A stretch of DNA of 64,000 bases from Embleya sp040629175 (GTDB lineage Bacteria > Actinomycetota > Actinomycetes > Streptomycetales > Streptomycetaceae), in contig NZ_JBEXUX010000044.1 in assembly GCF_040629175.1 (NCBI RefSeq), positions 1 through 64,000 on the forward strand, in the 5' to 3' direction. The translations under genes were made by a program, and so were the position numbers. The notes beneath the pieces are model-generated. The model had not been told where the DNA came from, made no database searches, and saw nothing but the letters and a program-made list of their open reading frames with translations. Below are positions 1 to 8,453 of this stretch, piece after piece (position 1 is the stretch's first letter; every line of letters begins with the position of its first letter).

Positions 1-2
1 AC

Positions 3-1646
3 TTCGGCGGACACACCGTCCGCACCACCGGCATCGAGAAGAACACCCACGACAACCCCTTCGGCGCCGTCCTGTACTTCAAGGGCACCGTCACCAAGTC
101 GGTGGTGAAGTATCCGCTGGCCGAGACCGTCATCGAACTCACCGACGCCTTCCCGGTCCCGGACTCGGGCGCGTTCAAGGTCGGCGAGTGGTGGACCGTC
201 GAGATCGACCCGATCGCCGGCGGCGGCATCTACGAGCGCGAGTTGCAGAAGCTGGTCGAGATCACCCAGATCGTCGACGGCAGGCACATCCGGGTGGACT
301 ACCTCAACGGCTGGGAACTGGCCGCCGGGCGCGGCATCACCTGGACCCGGGTCGAACCGGTCCGACGCGCGGACGTACGCAACATGGTGTTCCTCGGCGC
401 CGGCCCGAACGACGACGAGTACACCGGCTCGCATCCGATCGCCTACGAGTACGCGGTGCGCTGCGACGTGAGCGGGATCGAGGCCACCGGGTCGTTCTGG
501 CCGGTGATCATGCGCCGTTGGTGCACCCACTTCCATACCGCGCGCTCGTCGCTGAAGAACCCGCCGACGGTGATGTACGGCGGCGCGGGCTACCTGACCC
601 AGCAGATCTACTGCCTGTACGGCCGGGTCGAGGACTGCGTGTCGAGCAACGCCCGGCACCTGAACGACCTGACCGCGTCCGCCTACTGTCACGTGGTCAA
701 CTGCCACGGGGACGGCGACGACCAGGGCGGCAATCCGTTCACCACGCACGGCCAGTACGAGCACGACCTGCTCTTCGAGGGCAACTCGGGGCTGATGGAC
801 ATCGCCAACTCCGGTGCTCTGTGGGGTACTTCGGCCAAACGCATCACCGTGCGCGACCACTCTTGCTCGTGGTTCGTCGCGGGTACGAAAATCACCGACC
901 TGACCCTGGAGAACGTCCGGGTGATCCCCCGACCGACGTTCGACCCGGGCGGCACGCTCCAGGTGAACGCGGACGGCGTACAACTGCGCGGCTGTGTGGC
1001 GCGCACGTTCGCGATCGGGCAACGTTCGGCCCGCTCCACCCGGCCGAACGTGATCGAGGGGTGCACGTTCGACCTGCCCGCGAAGCAGGTGCTGGTACAG
1101 ACCCCGGTGAGCAACACCGTGCACTTTCGGGACTGCACCCTCACCGGTGTGGACGGCGCGATCCTGCGCGGTTCGGGCGAGGTCGACTTCGACGGATGCA
1201 CGATCGTCGGAGCCGGGCCCGCGGCCGCGCCGTTGGAGGTCGGCTCGGCCGTGTTGCGGCTGACCGCGAGCACGCTGACCGACACCGGCGTGCTGCTGTC
1301 CGCGGTGCGCGACCAGAGTGTGCACGTGAGTGCGGGCACCCGGCTGAGCGGCGGCAACGGCGCCGGCGCGCTGCTGTCCCGGGGTGCCGGAACGGGCGTC
1401 GTGCGCTGGCAGTTGCACGACGCGGCCTCGGCCACCGACGGTGCGCACGCCCGACTGGATGCCGGGGTCAACCACTGGGTGGCCACCGGAACCCGGTTCA
1501 CCGGCGGCCGGTTGGAGCTGCGCCCGCAGGCGTTCGCCGGCGTGTCGTCGATGTTGCACACCACGTGCGTCGAGGACGGTGTGGCCCGGACCGCGCTGCC
1601 CGCCGACGGGGCACGCGTGCTCACCACCGGGAACCTGGCGCTCTGA
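3..1646 (+). CDS. Right-handed parallel beta-helix protein, 5' end cut by window
   Basis: The reading frame is open from the first complete codon at base 3, so the N-terminus lies outside the window; about 547 residues are visible. The C-terminal half is made of repeating short turns with alternating hydrophobic residues and Asp/Asn/Gly corners, for example VHFRDCTLTGVDG, VDFDGCTIVG and LRLTASTLTDTG around residues 375-460. This is the signature of single-stranded right-handed beta-helix folds found in tail-spike proteins and polysaccharide lyases. No catalytic set could be assigned and no signal peptide can be judged. The next gene starts one base after the stop, so it belongs to a three-gene operon with an acetyltransferase and a lactonase-like propeller. 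The fold is inferred from the repeat pattern; substrate unknown. Confidence 0.75.
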   Translation, partial: FGGHTVRTTGIEKNTHDNPFGAVLYFKGTVTKSVVKYPLAETVIELTDAFPVPDSGAFKVGEWWTVEIDPIAGGGIYERELQKLVEITQIVDGRHIRVDYLNGWELAAGRGITWTRVEPVRRADVRNMVFLGAGPNDDEYTGSHPIAYEYAVRCDVSGIEATGSFWPVIMRRWCTHFHTARSSLKNPPTVMYGGAGYLTQQIYCLYGRVEDCVSSNARHLNDLTASAYCHVVNCHGDGDDQGGNPFTTHGQYEHDLLFEGNSGLMDIANSGALWGTSAKRITVRDHSCSWFVAGTKITDLTLENVRVIPRPTFDPGGTLQVNADGVQLRGCVARTFAIGQRSARSTRPNVIEGCTFDLPAKQVLVQTPVSNTVHFRDCTLTGVDGAILRGSGEVDFDGCTIVGAGPAAAPLEVGSAVLRLTASTLTDTGVLLSAVRDQSVHVSAGTRLSGGNGAGALLSRGAGTGVVRWQLHDAASATDGAHARLDAGVNHWVATGTRFTGGRLELRPQAFAGVSSMLHTTCVEDGVARTALPADGARVLTTGNLAL

Positions 1647-1647
1647 G

Positions 1648-2553
1648 ATGCGACTGCGCACCACCACCCCGGCCGACGACCTCGCGCTGCACGCCCTGTG
1701 GGCGGTGGCCTTCCCGGACGCGCCCGACCTGCCGGCCCTGCACGCGCAGGACCCGGGTCGGCATCCGCGCACCCTGGTCGCGGCCGACGAGGACGGGATC
1801 CAGGCCGTGCTGCACTGGCAGCCCCGGCCGATCCGCGACGCGACGGGCGGGGTGGAGGTGGTCGGTTGTGTGGGCAGCGTGGCCAGTGCGCCCCGGGCCC
1901 GCGGCCGGGGGTTGATCCGCCGGTTGCTGGTGACGGCGATCGACGACATGACCCGGTACGGCTGCGCGTGGTCGCTGATGTTCAGCGGCACGCCGGGGGT
2001 GTACACCGGGTCCGGGTGGGAGGCGTTCCCGGCGCCCCACCTGCGCGGCGTGGCCGGTCCCGAGGCCGCGTGGGGCGACCTTCGGGTGCGGCCGGCGCAG
2101 CCCGCCGACCTGCCCCGGATGGCCTTGGCGCACGCGGCCGCGAACGCGAACCGGCCGCTGACCACGGTGCGTTCGCCGGCGGATTGGGTGCACCGGTTCG
2201 GCCACTGGTACGCCGCGCCCGCCCGGGTGTTGACCACCGAGGACGGAGATTACGCGGTGATCCGCCCGGACCTGGGCGAGGTGGTCGAGGTGGCCTGCGG
2301 CCCGGGCCGCCCGTACGCGCTGCCCGCGCTGTTGCGCGAGGCGCTGTGCGAACTCGGCGGTCCGGGCACGGTGGTGACGTTGCGGGTGCCGATCGACGCG
2401 GCGCTGACCCGGGCGATCGGCCCACTGTTGACCGAGGTCAGCACCGGCCACACCACGTTCGGCCTGGCCCGGCCGATCCAGAGCGACCGGGCGCGGGTAC
2501 GCGCGACGGTCGACGCTCCCGGCGCGATCCACTGGCTGGGGGACTCGTTCTGA
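1648..2553 (+). CDS. GNAT family N-acetyltransferase, Eis-like
   Basis: A protein of 301 residues. The N-terminal GNAT domain shows the acetyl-CoA pyrophosphate loop as RARGRGLIRRLL near residue 80, followed by YGCAWSLMFSGTPGVYTGSGWE, typical of Eis-type acetyltransferases. A second, weaker GNAT-like half begins near residue 145 (LRVRPAQPADLPRM). Eis proteins of about 400 residues carry a C-terminal sterol-carrier-like domain; this one is shorter and seems to lack it. The start ATG lies one base after the upstream stop, and the stop overlaps the next start as TGATG, so translation is probably coupled in the operon. The acceptor substrate cannot be inferred. Confidence 0.8.
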   Translation: MRLRTTTPADDLALHALWAVAFPDAPDLPALHAQDPGRHPRTLVAADEDGIQAVLHWQPRPIRDATGGVEVVGCVGSVASAPRARGRGLIRRLLVTAIDDMTRYGCAWSLMFSGTPGVYTGSGWEAFPAPHLRGVAGPEAAWGDLRVRPAQPADLPRMALAHAAANANRPLTTVRSPADWVHRFGHWYAAPARVLTTEDGDYAVIRPDLGEVVEVACGPGRPYALPALLREALCELGGPGTVVTLRVPIDAALTRAIGPLLTEVSTGHTTFGLARPIQSDRARVRATVDAPGAIHWLGDSF

Positions 2554-3620
2554 TGTCCCGTCGGGACGACCACGAACCGCCCGGCTCGGCGAGGAATCAC
2601 CCCGTGCCGCCGAGCCGGGCACCGATCCTGGTCGGTGGCGAACGCACGGTGGTGTGCGAGGCCGATCCGGACACCGGTGCACTCGCCGAGACCGGGCCGG
2701 CGCTCGCGGTGCGCACCGCCTACGCGGCCCGGCATCCGCGTCTGGACCTGGTCTACGGCGTGGACGAGGCACTCGACGGCTCGATCACCGTGATCGAGCC
2801 GAGCCGGCACCCGCGATTGCGACAGCGGGCCTCGTCGCGCGGCGCGATCCCGTGTCATCTCGCGGTCTGCCCGGACGGCGGGCACCTGGTCACCGCCAAC
2901 TACGGCAGCGGCGACCTGATCGTGCACCGTCTCGACGAGCACGGCTCGCTCGCCGGCGTGAGCGAGCAGGTCGCGCTGCCGGGACCGGGTTCGCGGGCAC
3001 ACCCGGAGCGGCAATCGGCGGCGCACCCACACCAGATCGTGTTCGAGGACCAGGGCACGCTCACCGTGGTCGACCTCGGCGGCGACGTGCTGCTCACCTA
3101 CCACCTGAGCGCGGGCCGACTGCGGCTGCGCTCGACCCACCGCGTCCCGACCGGCACCGGCCCGCGACACCTGAGCGGCCGTTGGCTGCTCGGCGAACTC
3201 GATCCGGCGATCCTGGCGCTGCCCGACCTGACCCGCCATCCGCTGCCCGCGCCGGGCCTGCCCTCGGCCATCGTCACCTCCCCCGACGGCGCGCACGTGT
3301 ACGCCGCCAACCGCGGCCCCGGCACCATCACCACCCTGGCCACGGCCGCCCCGCACACCATGTCCGACCTCCCCGCCGGCGGCGCCGACCCGCAGGACCT
3401 GGCCTTCGTCGGCGACGTCCTGTACGCCGCCCTGCCGGACGCGAACGCGGTCGGCGCGTTCCGCCGCACGCCCGGCACCGGCCTGCTGCGCCCGCTCGGC
3501 ATGGCCCTGCACCTCCCCGACCCACGCTGCCTGTTGCCGATCCGCCGGCTGTCGGCGCGGGCGGCCGAACCCGGGCCCGACCGGGTCGGGCCGAGCGCGG
3601 GAGTTCGCTCAGCCGAGTGA
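2553..3620 (+). CDS. Lactonase / 6-phosphogluconolactonase-like beta-propeller protein
   Basis: A protein of 355 residues beginning at the ATG that overlaps the previous stop. It has repeated propeller blades: PCHLAVCPDGGHLVTANYG near residue 105, HPHQIVFEDQGTLTVVDLGG near 150, and SPDGAHVYAANRGPGTITTL near 245. These match the lactonase family of seven-bladed propellers (6-phosphogluconolactonase, muconate cycloisomerase-like). The metal or catalytic residues are not certain from sequence alone, so lactonase activity is a family inference. There is no clear signal peptide. It is the last gene of the operon; its 3' end runs into a decayed gene on the opposite strand. Confidence 0.75.
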   Translation: MSRRDDHEPPGSARNHPVPPSRAPILVGGERTVVCEADPDTGALAETGPALAVRTAYAARHPRLDLVYGVDEALDGSITVIEPSRHPRLRQRASSRGAIPCHLAVCPDGGHLVTANYGSGDLIVHRLDEHGSLAGVSEQVALPGPGSRAHPERQSAAHPHQIVFEDQGTLTVVDLGGDVLLTYHLSAGRLRLRSTHRVPTGTGPRHLSGRWLLGELDPAILALPDLTRHPLPAPGLPSAIVTSPDGAHVYAANRGPGTITTLATAAPHTMSDLPAGGADPQDLAFVGDVLYAALPDANAVGAFRRTPGTGLLRPLGMALHLPDPRCLLPIRRLSARAAEPGPDRVGPSAGVRSAE

Positions 3621-3870
3621 AGCCGTCCTTGGCGAATCCGGACCGCACGCCGCCGCGGAACACCTCCAGGACCGCGCTCGGCAGCGCCGCGTCCACGCCC
3701 GAATCACGCGTGGTGTGCACGACGTGTTCGATGCTCGCCACCGCCATCGCCAGGGTGTCCACGTCGCCGTCGTGCTCGTCCGCGTCCAGCCGCGGCGCGT
3801 AGAAGGCGAGGAAACCCGGCACCGGCCCGGCCGCAGCGTGCGGCAGGAAGTCCGCGGCCCACGCCGGGAG
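3595..3870 (-). pseudogene. Imine reductase / NAD(P)-dependent oxidoreductase, C-terminal remnant
   Basis: On the minus strand the translation starting near 3870 reads LPAWAADFLPHAAAG and continues with DADEHDGDVDTLAMAVAS, IEHVVHTTRDSGVDAALPSA and GFAKDGFTRLSELPR. This is the helical C-terminal half of imine reductases and related beta-hydroxyacid-dehydrogenase-like oxidoreductases. The Rossmann domain is absent; upstream sequence (3871-3995) decays into arginine/proline-rich translation without similarity. The normal stop after the LSEL..R segment is also missing, the frame simply running into the 3' end of the propeller gene. It is therefore a fragment cut at both ends, left between two convergent genes. 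The 375-base gap between the flanking genes holds nothing else recognisable. Confidence 0.65.
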
Positions 3871-3995
3871 GCGCCGAGTCGGCCGCCCGGGTCTCCCGGA
3901 GCGAGCAACCGCTGCTGCCGGCCGGGGTGCACCGGACCCGGCCGATCGACACCTGGGAGCGCACCGCTGCGACGGCCGGCCGAGCGGAGTGCGGG

Positions 3996-4664
3996 TCAGC
4001 GCCCCTCGCCCGCCCGCACCACGCCGTTCTCGTACGCGAACACCGCCGCCTGGGTGCGATCGCGCAGGTTCAGCTTGGCCAGCAGCCGGCTCACGTGCGT
4101 CTTGACGGTCTGCTCGCTGACCACCAACCGCGCGGCGATCTCCGCGTTGGACAATCCCTGGGCGATCAGCGAGAGCACCTCGGTCTCCCGTTCGGTGAGT
4201 TGCTCGACCCGCCCGCGCGGCCCGCCGGTGGGTGGGCCGAGCCGGGCGAACTCGGCGATCAGCCGGCGGGTCACGGTGGGCGCGAGCAGCGCCTCGCCGG
4301 CGGCCACCACCCGCACCGCGTGCGCGAGTTGCAGCGCCGAGGCGTCCTTGAGCAGGAAGCCGCTCGCGCCCGCGCGCAGCGCCTCGTAGACGTACTCGTC
4401 CAGGTCGAACGTGGTCAGCACCAGGACCCGGGTCGTGCCGCTCGGATCGGCGGTGATCTCGCGGGTCGCGGCCAGCCCGTCCAGGACCGGCATCCGCACG
4501 TCCATCAGCACCACGTCCGGGCGCAGCGCGGCGACCTGCTCGACCGCGTCGCGCCCGTGCACCGCCTCGCCGACCACGTCGATCCCGGGCTGCGCGCCGA
4601 GCAGGACGGAGAAGCCCTCGCGCACCATCATCTGGTCGTCGGCGATCAGTACCCGGATGGCCAT
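3996..4664 (-). CDS. NarL/LuxR-family response regulator
   Basis: A protein of 222 residues. The receiver domain occupies about residues 1-120, with acidic pair D9/D10, phospho-acceptor D55 in VVLMDVRMP, and the conserved K near 105 in FLLKDAS. A LuxR-type HTH lies at about 150-210 (LTERETEVLSLIAQGLSNAEIA). It is paired with the DesK-type kinase just upstream and should be phosphorylated by it. A GTG at 4673 overlaps the kinase stop as GTGA, but lies only two bases after the Shine-Dalgarno GAGGAG. The ATG at 4664 has better spacing of 11 bases and was chosen. Targets are unknown. Confidence 0.9.
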   Translation of the reverse strand: MAIRVLIADDQMMVREGFSVLLGAQPGIDVVGEAVHGRDAVEQVAALRPDVVLMDVRMPVLDGLAATREITADPSGTTRVLVLTTFDLDEYVYEALRAGASGFLLKDASALQLAHAVRVVAAGEALLAPTVTRRLIAEFARLGPPTGGPRGRVEQLTERETEVLSLIAQGLSNAEIAARLVVSEQTVKTHVSRLLAKLNLRDRTQAAVFAYENGVVRAGEGR

Positions 4665-4669
4665 CGATG

Positions 4670-6034
4670 TCACTGCTCCTCGGTCGGCAGGAAGACGTCC
4701 ACGTGATAGCCCCCGTCGGGAGTATGCCCGGCTTCGAGGGTGCCGCCGATCATCGCCGCCCGTTCGCGCATGCCCAGCACGCCGTGTCCGGAGCCCTCCC
4801 GCGCGGGCGGCCCGGGAAGTGGCGGGGGCTCGTTGTGCACGCGCAGGGCGATCCCGGTCGGTCCGTACCCGACCTCGACCCGCACCCGGGCGCCGGGCGC
4901 GTGCCGCAGTGCGTTGCTCAGTGCCTCCTGGCCGATCCGGTAGGCGGACAGGTCGACGCCCTGCGGCAACGGGCGCGGGGTGCCGAGCACGACGCACTCC
5001 ACCGTCATGCCGGCCGCGCGCACGTTCTCGAGCAGGTCGGGCAGCCGGTCCAGGGTGGGCAGCGGGGCCGGGCGGGGCGGCTCGCCCGGCTCGGTTTCGG
5101 CCTCCTGTTCGGTGCGCAACAGGCCCAGTACGCGCCGGAGTTCGGTAAGCGCGTCGACCGCGTTGGCGCGGATCGTGACGAAGCTTTGGAGCAGTTCGGG
5201 TGGTGGGTCGTCGACCCGATACCGGGCCGCCTCTGCCTGGATCGCGATCACCGACATGTGATGCGCGACCACGTCGTGCAACTCGCGGGCGATCCGCGCG
5301 CGTTCCTCCAGAAGCGCACTGCGCTCGCGCTCGGTGGCGGTCAGCTCCGATTGCACGGCGAGTTGGCGGCGCGCGTCGCTGCGGCCCCGGAAGGCGACCA
5401 CGACCACCATCACGATCGCGGTGATCACCGCGACCGCCGGCATCGTGCCCCAGTGCGAAGGGTCGTGCTGCGCGTTGCGGACCAGCACCAGACCGAGCAA
5501 CGCGGTGATCATCCACGTCTCCACGATGATGCGCAGCCGGGCATGGAAGGCCACATAGGCCATCACCACGACCTGCGCGAAAACACCCACGGCCGTCCAC
5601 GGCCACTGGATGTGGTCATGCCCGTTCGACTCACCGGCGAGGGCGCACGCCACGGTCGCGCCGAGCGACATCCACCACGCGACGAGTGGCCGTTGCGGCG
5701 CGAGCAGGATCGGCGCACCCGCGGCCAGGCCCAGCGCGAAGGCCAAGCCGCCGGACACCCCGGGGTAACCCGCCAGGACTGCACCCTGAATGCCCACGGT
5801 GAGCACGACCGCCACGTAGAGCAGGCCGCGCGCGATCCCCATGCTGCCGAACGGGGCCGGCGGGCGCTCGGTGCGGACCCGAACGTCGAACAGGTCCTCG
5901 CGCAGCGCGGTCAGCCCTCGGTTCATCCGACCGACCCAGGCCGCACCGCCGCCGGGCTCGTCGATCCGCCCGGCATCAACCGCTCGCTTCGCTCTGCCCG
6001 CCTCGACACTCACCCGCAGCACGCTACGAGGCAC
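4670..6034 (-). CDS. DesK/NarL-type sensor histidine kinase
   Basis: Up to 454 residues. The N-terminal half has five or six hydrophobic segments from about residue 68 to 215. These are followed by a HisKA_3 dimerisation box ERARIARELHDVVAHHMSV, with the phospho-accepting His near residue 258. The ATPase half has RIGQEALSNALRHAPGA (N box) and GHGVLGMRERAAMIGG (G box). There is no extracellular sensing loop of any size, so the stimulus is probably membrane-related. The first 36 residues are Arg/Gly rich and a second ATG (MNRGLTALRED, at 5926) may be the real start. Its stop sits beside the response regulator start, forming a two-gene operon. Confidence 0.9.
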   Translation of the reverse strand: MPRSVLRVSVEAGRAKRAVDAGRIDEPGGGAAWVGRMNRGLTALREDLFDVRVRTERPPAPFGSMGIARGLLYVAVVLTVGIQGAVLAGYPGVSGGLAFALGLAAGAPILLAPQRPLVAWWMSLGATVACALAGESNGHDHIQWPWTAVGVFAQVVVMAYVAFHARLRIIVETWMITALLGLVLVRNAQHDPSHWGTMPAVAVITAIVMVVVVAFRGRSDARRQLAVQSELTATERERSALLEERARIARELHDVVAHHMSVIAIQAEAARYRVDDPPPELLQSFVTIRANAVDALTELRRVLGLLRTEQEAETEPGEPPRPAPLPTLDRLPDLLENVRAAGMTVECVVLGTPRPLPQGVDLSAYRIGQEALSNALRHAPGARVRVEVGYGPTGIALRVHNEPPPLPGPPAREGSGHGVLGMRERAAMIGGTLEAGHTPDGGYHVDVFLPTEEQ

Positions 6035-6080
6035 GACCGGTCCACGGCATCCCCGCCCCGGGGGATCCCGGGCGTCACTC

Positions 6081-7214
6081 TCAGGAGCTACGCCGGGAGT
6101 CCCCGGGGCCGCGTCCGCCCGCCTCCCAACGATGGAACACCGCCCACAACCCGAGCAGCACCCCCGCGAACACCGGCATCCACACGATCCGGGCCACGAT
6201 CCAGGGCAGGTCGACCGGCGCCGTGCCCAGACCGGGCAGCCCGCCCAGCGCGATGCCGAGCCAGGTCACCGCGAGCATCGCGCTCTGGTGCCACAGGAAC
6301 ACCGTCATCGCGGAGAGGTTGACCAGCGCGACCACCGCCCAGGTCCGCGGCCGCCGGCCCAGCGCCCGCCGCAGCGGGGCTCGCACCAGCAGCGCGAGTC
6401 CGCACTGGGCGAGGCCGAAGGCGACCGCGGCGAGCGTGGGCGGGTTCAGGTTGGAGATCGGCTCGCCCGGGACGCCCACCATGCTCACCGGATAGCCGCC
6501 GTAGCGGATCAGCCCGGCGCAGGCGAGCCCGCCGACCACCGCCGGCAAACCGCCGAGTCGCTCGATCCGGGCCCGGTGCGGCCCCGCCCAGAGCACCCCG
6601 AGGCTGTACGGGACGAGCCAACCGGCGAGCACGTTGACCCAGCCGACCACCGCCGGTCCGTCGGCGGCGAAGCGGGTCAGGTCCACCACCAGGACCGTGC
6701 CGACGGCAAGGACCGGTGCGGCCCGGCCGAGGCGGACCACGAGCGGGGTGAGCGCGGTCAGGCCGGCGTAGACGAGCACGAACCACAGCGGCGACACCAC
6801 GAGTCTGCCGACCGTGTGCAGGGTGTCCCCGGCCACGAAGTCGGCGAGCACCGCCATCACCGCGGTCCACGCCACGAGCAGCGCGGCGATCGGCCGGCCG
6901 AGCCGGATCATCCGCCGCCGGGCCCACCGGCGGTAGCCGTCCGCGCGTGCCCACGACCGGGCGGCCACGTACCCGCCGACCAGGAAGAACACCGCGAGCG
7001 GCTGGAGCAGCCAGGTGAGCGGCGCGTAGTCGGGCAGGTGGCGCAGCGGGCTGTCGGTCTGCCAGTGGTCGGCGCCCGCGGACACGCCCGTGACGATCCA
7101 GTGGCCGAACACGACGCCCAGGATGGCGATCGCCCGCAGGCCGTCCACCTCGCGTTCGCGGTCCGCCGGTGTCGCCTTCTCGATCCGTCGCACCAGGACG
7201 CCGGGTTCACGCAT
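6081..7214 (-). CDS. Acyltransferase 3 family membrane protein
   Basis: A 377-residue protein with about ten transmembrane segments. The N-terminus has the acyltransferase 3 signature EVDGLRAIAILGVVFGHW, with the conserved His in transmembrane segment 1, then FFLVGGYVAARSW and an Arg/Lys-rich cytoplasmic RRRMIRLGRP motif. Members O-acylate sugars, antibiotics or cell-wall components using acyl-CoA. Its ATG overlaps the upstream alpha/beta hydrolase stop by eight bases, so the pair is co-translated. Acceptor unknown; pairing with a secreted esterase-like protein suggests addition and removal of acyl groups on a surface molecule, which is inference only. Confidence 0.85.
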   Translation of the reverse strand: MREPGVLVRRIEKATPADREREVDGLRAIAILGVVFGHWIVTGVSAGADHWQTDSPLRHLPDYAPLTWLLQPLAVFFLVGGYVAARSWARADGYRRWARRRMIRLGRPIAALLVAWTAVMAVLADFVAGDTLHTVGRLVVSPLWFVLVYAGLTALTPLVVRLGRAAPVLAVGTVLVVDLTRFAADGPAVVGWVNVLAGWLVPYSLGVLWAGPHRARIERLGGLPAVVGGLACAGLIRYGGYPVSMVGVPGEPISNLNPPTLAAVAFGLAQCGLALLVRAPLRRALGRRPRTWAVVALVNLSAMTVFLWHQSAMLAVTWLGIALGGLPGLGTAPVDLPWIVARIVWMPVFAGVLLGLWAVFHRWEAGGRGPGDSRRSS

Positions 7215-8178
7215 GGGTCACCTCCGTGGCGCGGCCGCGCGCGATCAGCGCGAGGTTGTGCAGGGCCGGCCCACCGGGCCGCAGGTAGTCGGAGTGGCCA
7301 CCGCCGCCGGCCGCGAACTCGCGGGCACCGAAGCCGCCTCCGGTCGGGTCGGCGCCGAAGCCGACGGTGGTGTCGAAGAACGGGATGCGCACGTTGGGCA
7401 CCAGGTCGATCCAGTCCGAACCGCCCCGCCCGGCCCAGACCCGGGCGCCGGTGCCCAGGTCGTCCCGCTCGTCCACGCCCAGGCCGGGACTGCCGAACAC
7501 GGCCAGGTCGGCGACGTCGATCCGGGAGACCGCCCGCCCGCACACCACCGAGCCGTACGAGTGGCACAGCAGCGACACTCCGGCGGCGGGCGCCACCGCG
7601 TACAACCCGGCGACGAAGCGGCGCAGTTCGCGCGCCCCGTCGTCGGCCCGGCCGGTGGTCAGTACGTCGAGGCTGATCGTGCGCGGCGGCGAGTAGCCCA
7701 GCCAGGCGATCACCGCGACCCGCGCGTTCGGCTCCTGGGCGCGGATCTCGTCATACAGCGCGCGGGCGCCGCCGGCCGGCGTGGAGTACGGCTTGTTCCC
7801 GCGCGTGTCGAAGTGGTCCAGGTCGCTGTCGCTGCCCGGCACCACGATCGCGATCCGGTCCGCGCCGGCCAGGTCGCCGAGTACCTCGACCGCGCGGACC
7901 CGCCCGGCGCGGCCGTCGAAGGCCAGGAAGCTCCGGGCCGGGTCGGCCATCCGCGCGAGGTGGTCCGCACGTGCGGTGTGCCCGGTGTCCCGGGCCAGAC
8001 CGGCCGCCTCCGCGATGGCCCGCTGGTTGGCCGCGTAGCGCTCGCCCAGGGTCGCCGCGGACATCGCGGGCAGCGTCGGCGGGTTCGGCGCCGCGGCCTC
8101 CGCGACACCGACGCCGGGTCCGGCCAGCGTCCCGGCCACCAGCGCCGCGACCAGAGCCATTCGCAGCCGACCACCCAT
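7207..8178 (-). CDS. Secreted alpha/beta hydrolase (DUF1023-like)
   Basis: A 323-residue protein from the ATG at 8178, which follows GGAGCGGGAC. A long open extension upstream has no codon character of a protein and was left out. The N-terminus is a signal peptide (RMALVAALVAGTLAGPGVGV, then AEA before AAP). The body matches the DUF1023 alpha/beta hydrolases of actinobacteria: DRIAIVVPGSDSDLDHF, GYSPPRTISLDV, and a nucleophile elbow LLCHSYGSVVCG with the catalytic Ser. HSDYLRPGG near the C-terminus probably supplies the His. It overlaps the acyltransferase gene downstream. Substrate unknown. Confidence 0.8.
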   Translation of the reverse strand: MGGRLRMALVAALVAGTLAGPGVGVAEAAAPNPPTLPAMSAATLGERYAANQRAIAEAAGLARDTGHTARADHLARMADPARSFLAFDGRAGRVRAVEVLGDLAGADRIAIVVPGSDSDLDHFDTRGNKPYSTPAGGARALYDEIRAQEPNARVAVIAWLGYSPPRTISLDVLTTGRADDGARELRRFVAGLYAVAPAAGVSLLCHSYGSVVCGRAVSRIDVADLAVFGSPGLGVDERDDLGTGARVWAGRGGSDWIDLVPNVRIPFFDTTVGFGADPTGGGFGAREFAAGGGGHSDYLRPGGPALHNLALIARGRATEVTHA

Positions 8179-8453
8179 GTCCCGCTCCCGTCCTCGAAGT
8201 ACCGGACACGAAGCTAGGAATCGGCGGCGGTAGCCTGCGTCGCACCAGGGAGTGGACCTCGGGAGTAGCTCTCCGGGACTACGCGGGTCGGTCGGCGGCC
8301 GCGAACACGGACGAACCACCGAAGCCGTGCCCGCCCGCGGCAACCGGCGCCGCCGGCCGGGCGCGGGGAACATCGGGTCGAGTCTCAGGTACCACCCCGC
8401 CTCTCCTCCGCTGGGGTGACGCGCGCCGGCCCAGGCCGGCTACCGTGGAATCC

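Noticed and set aside
4671..4673. GTG start for the response regulator overlapping the kinase stop
   Set aside because: It stands only two bases after the Shine-Dalgarno sequence; the ATG at 4664 is better placed.
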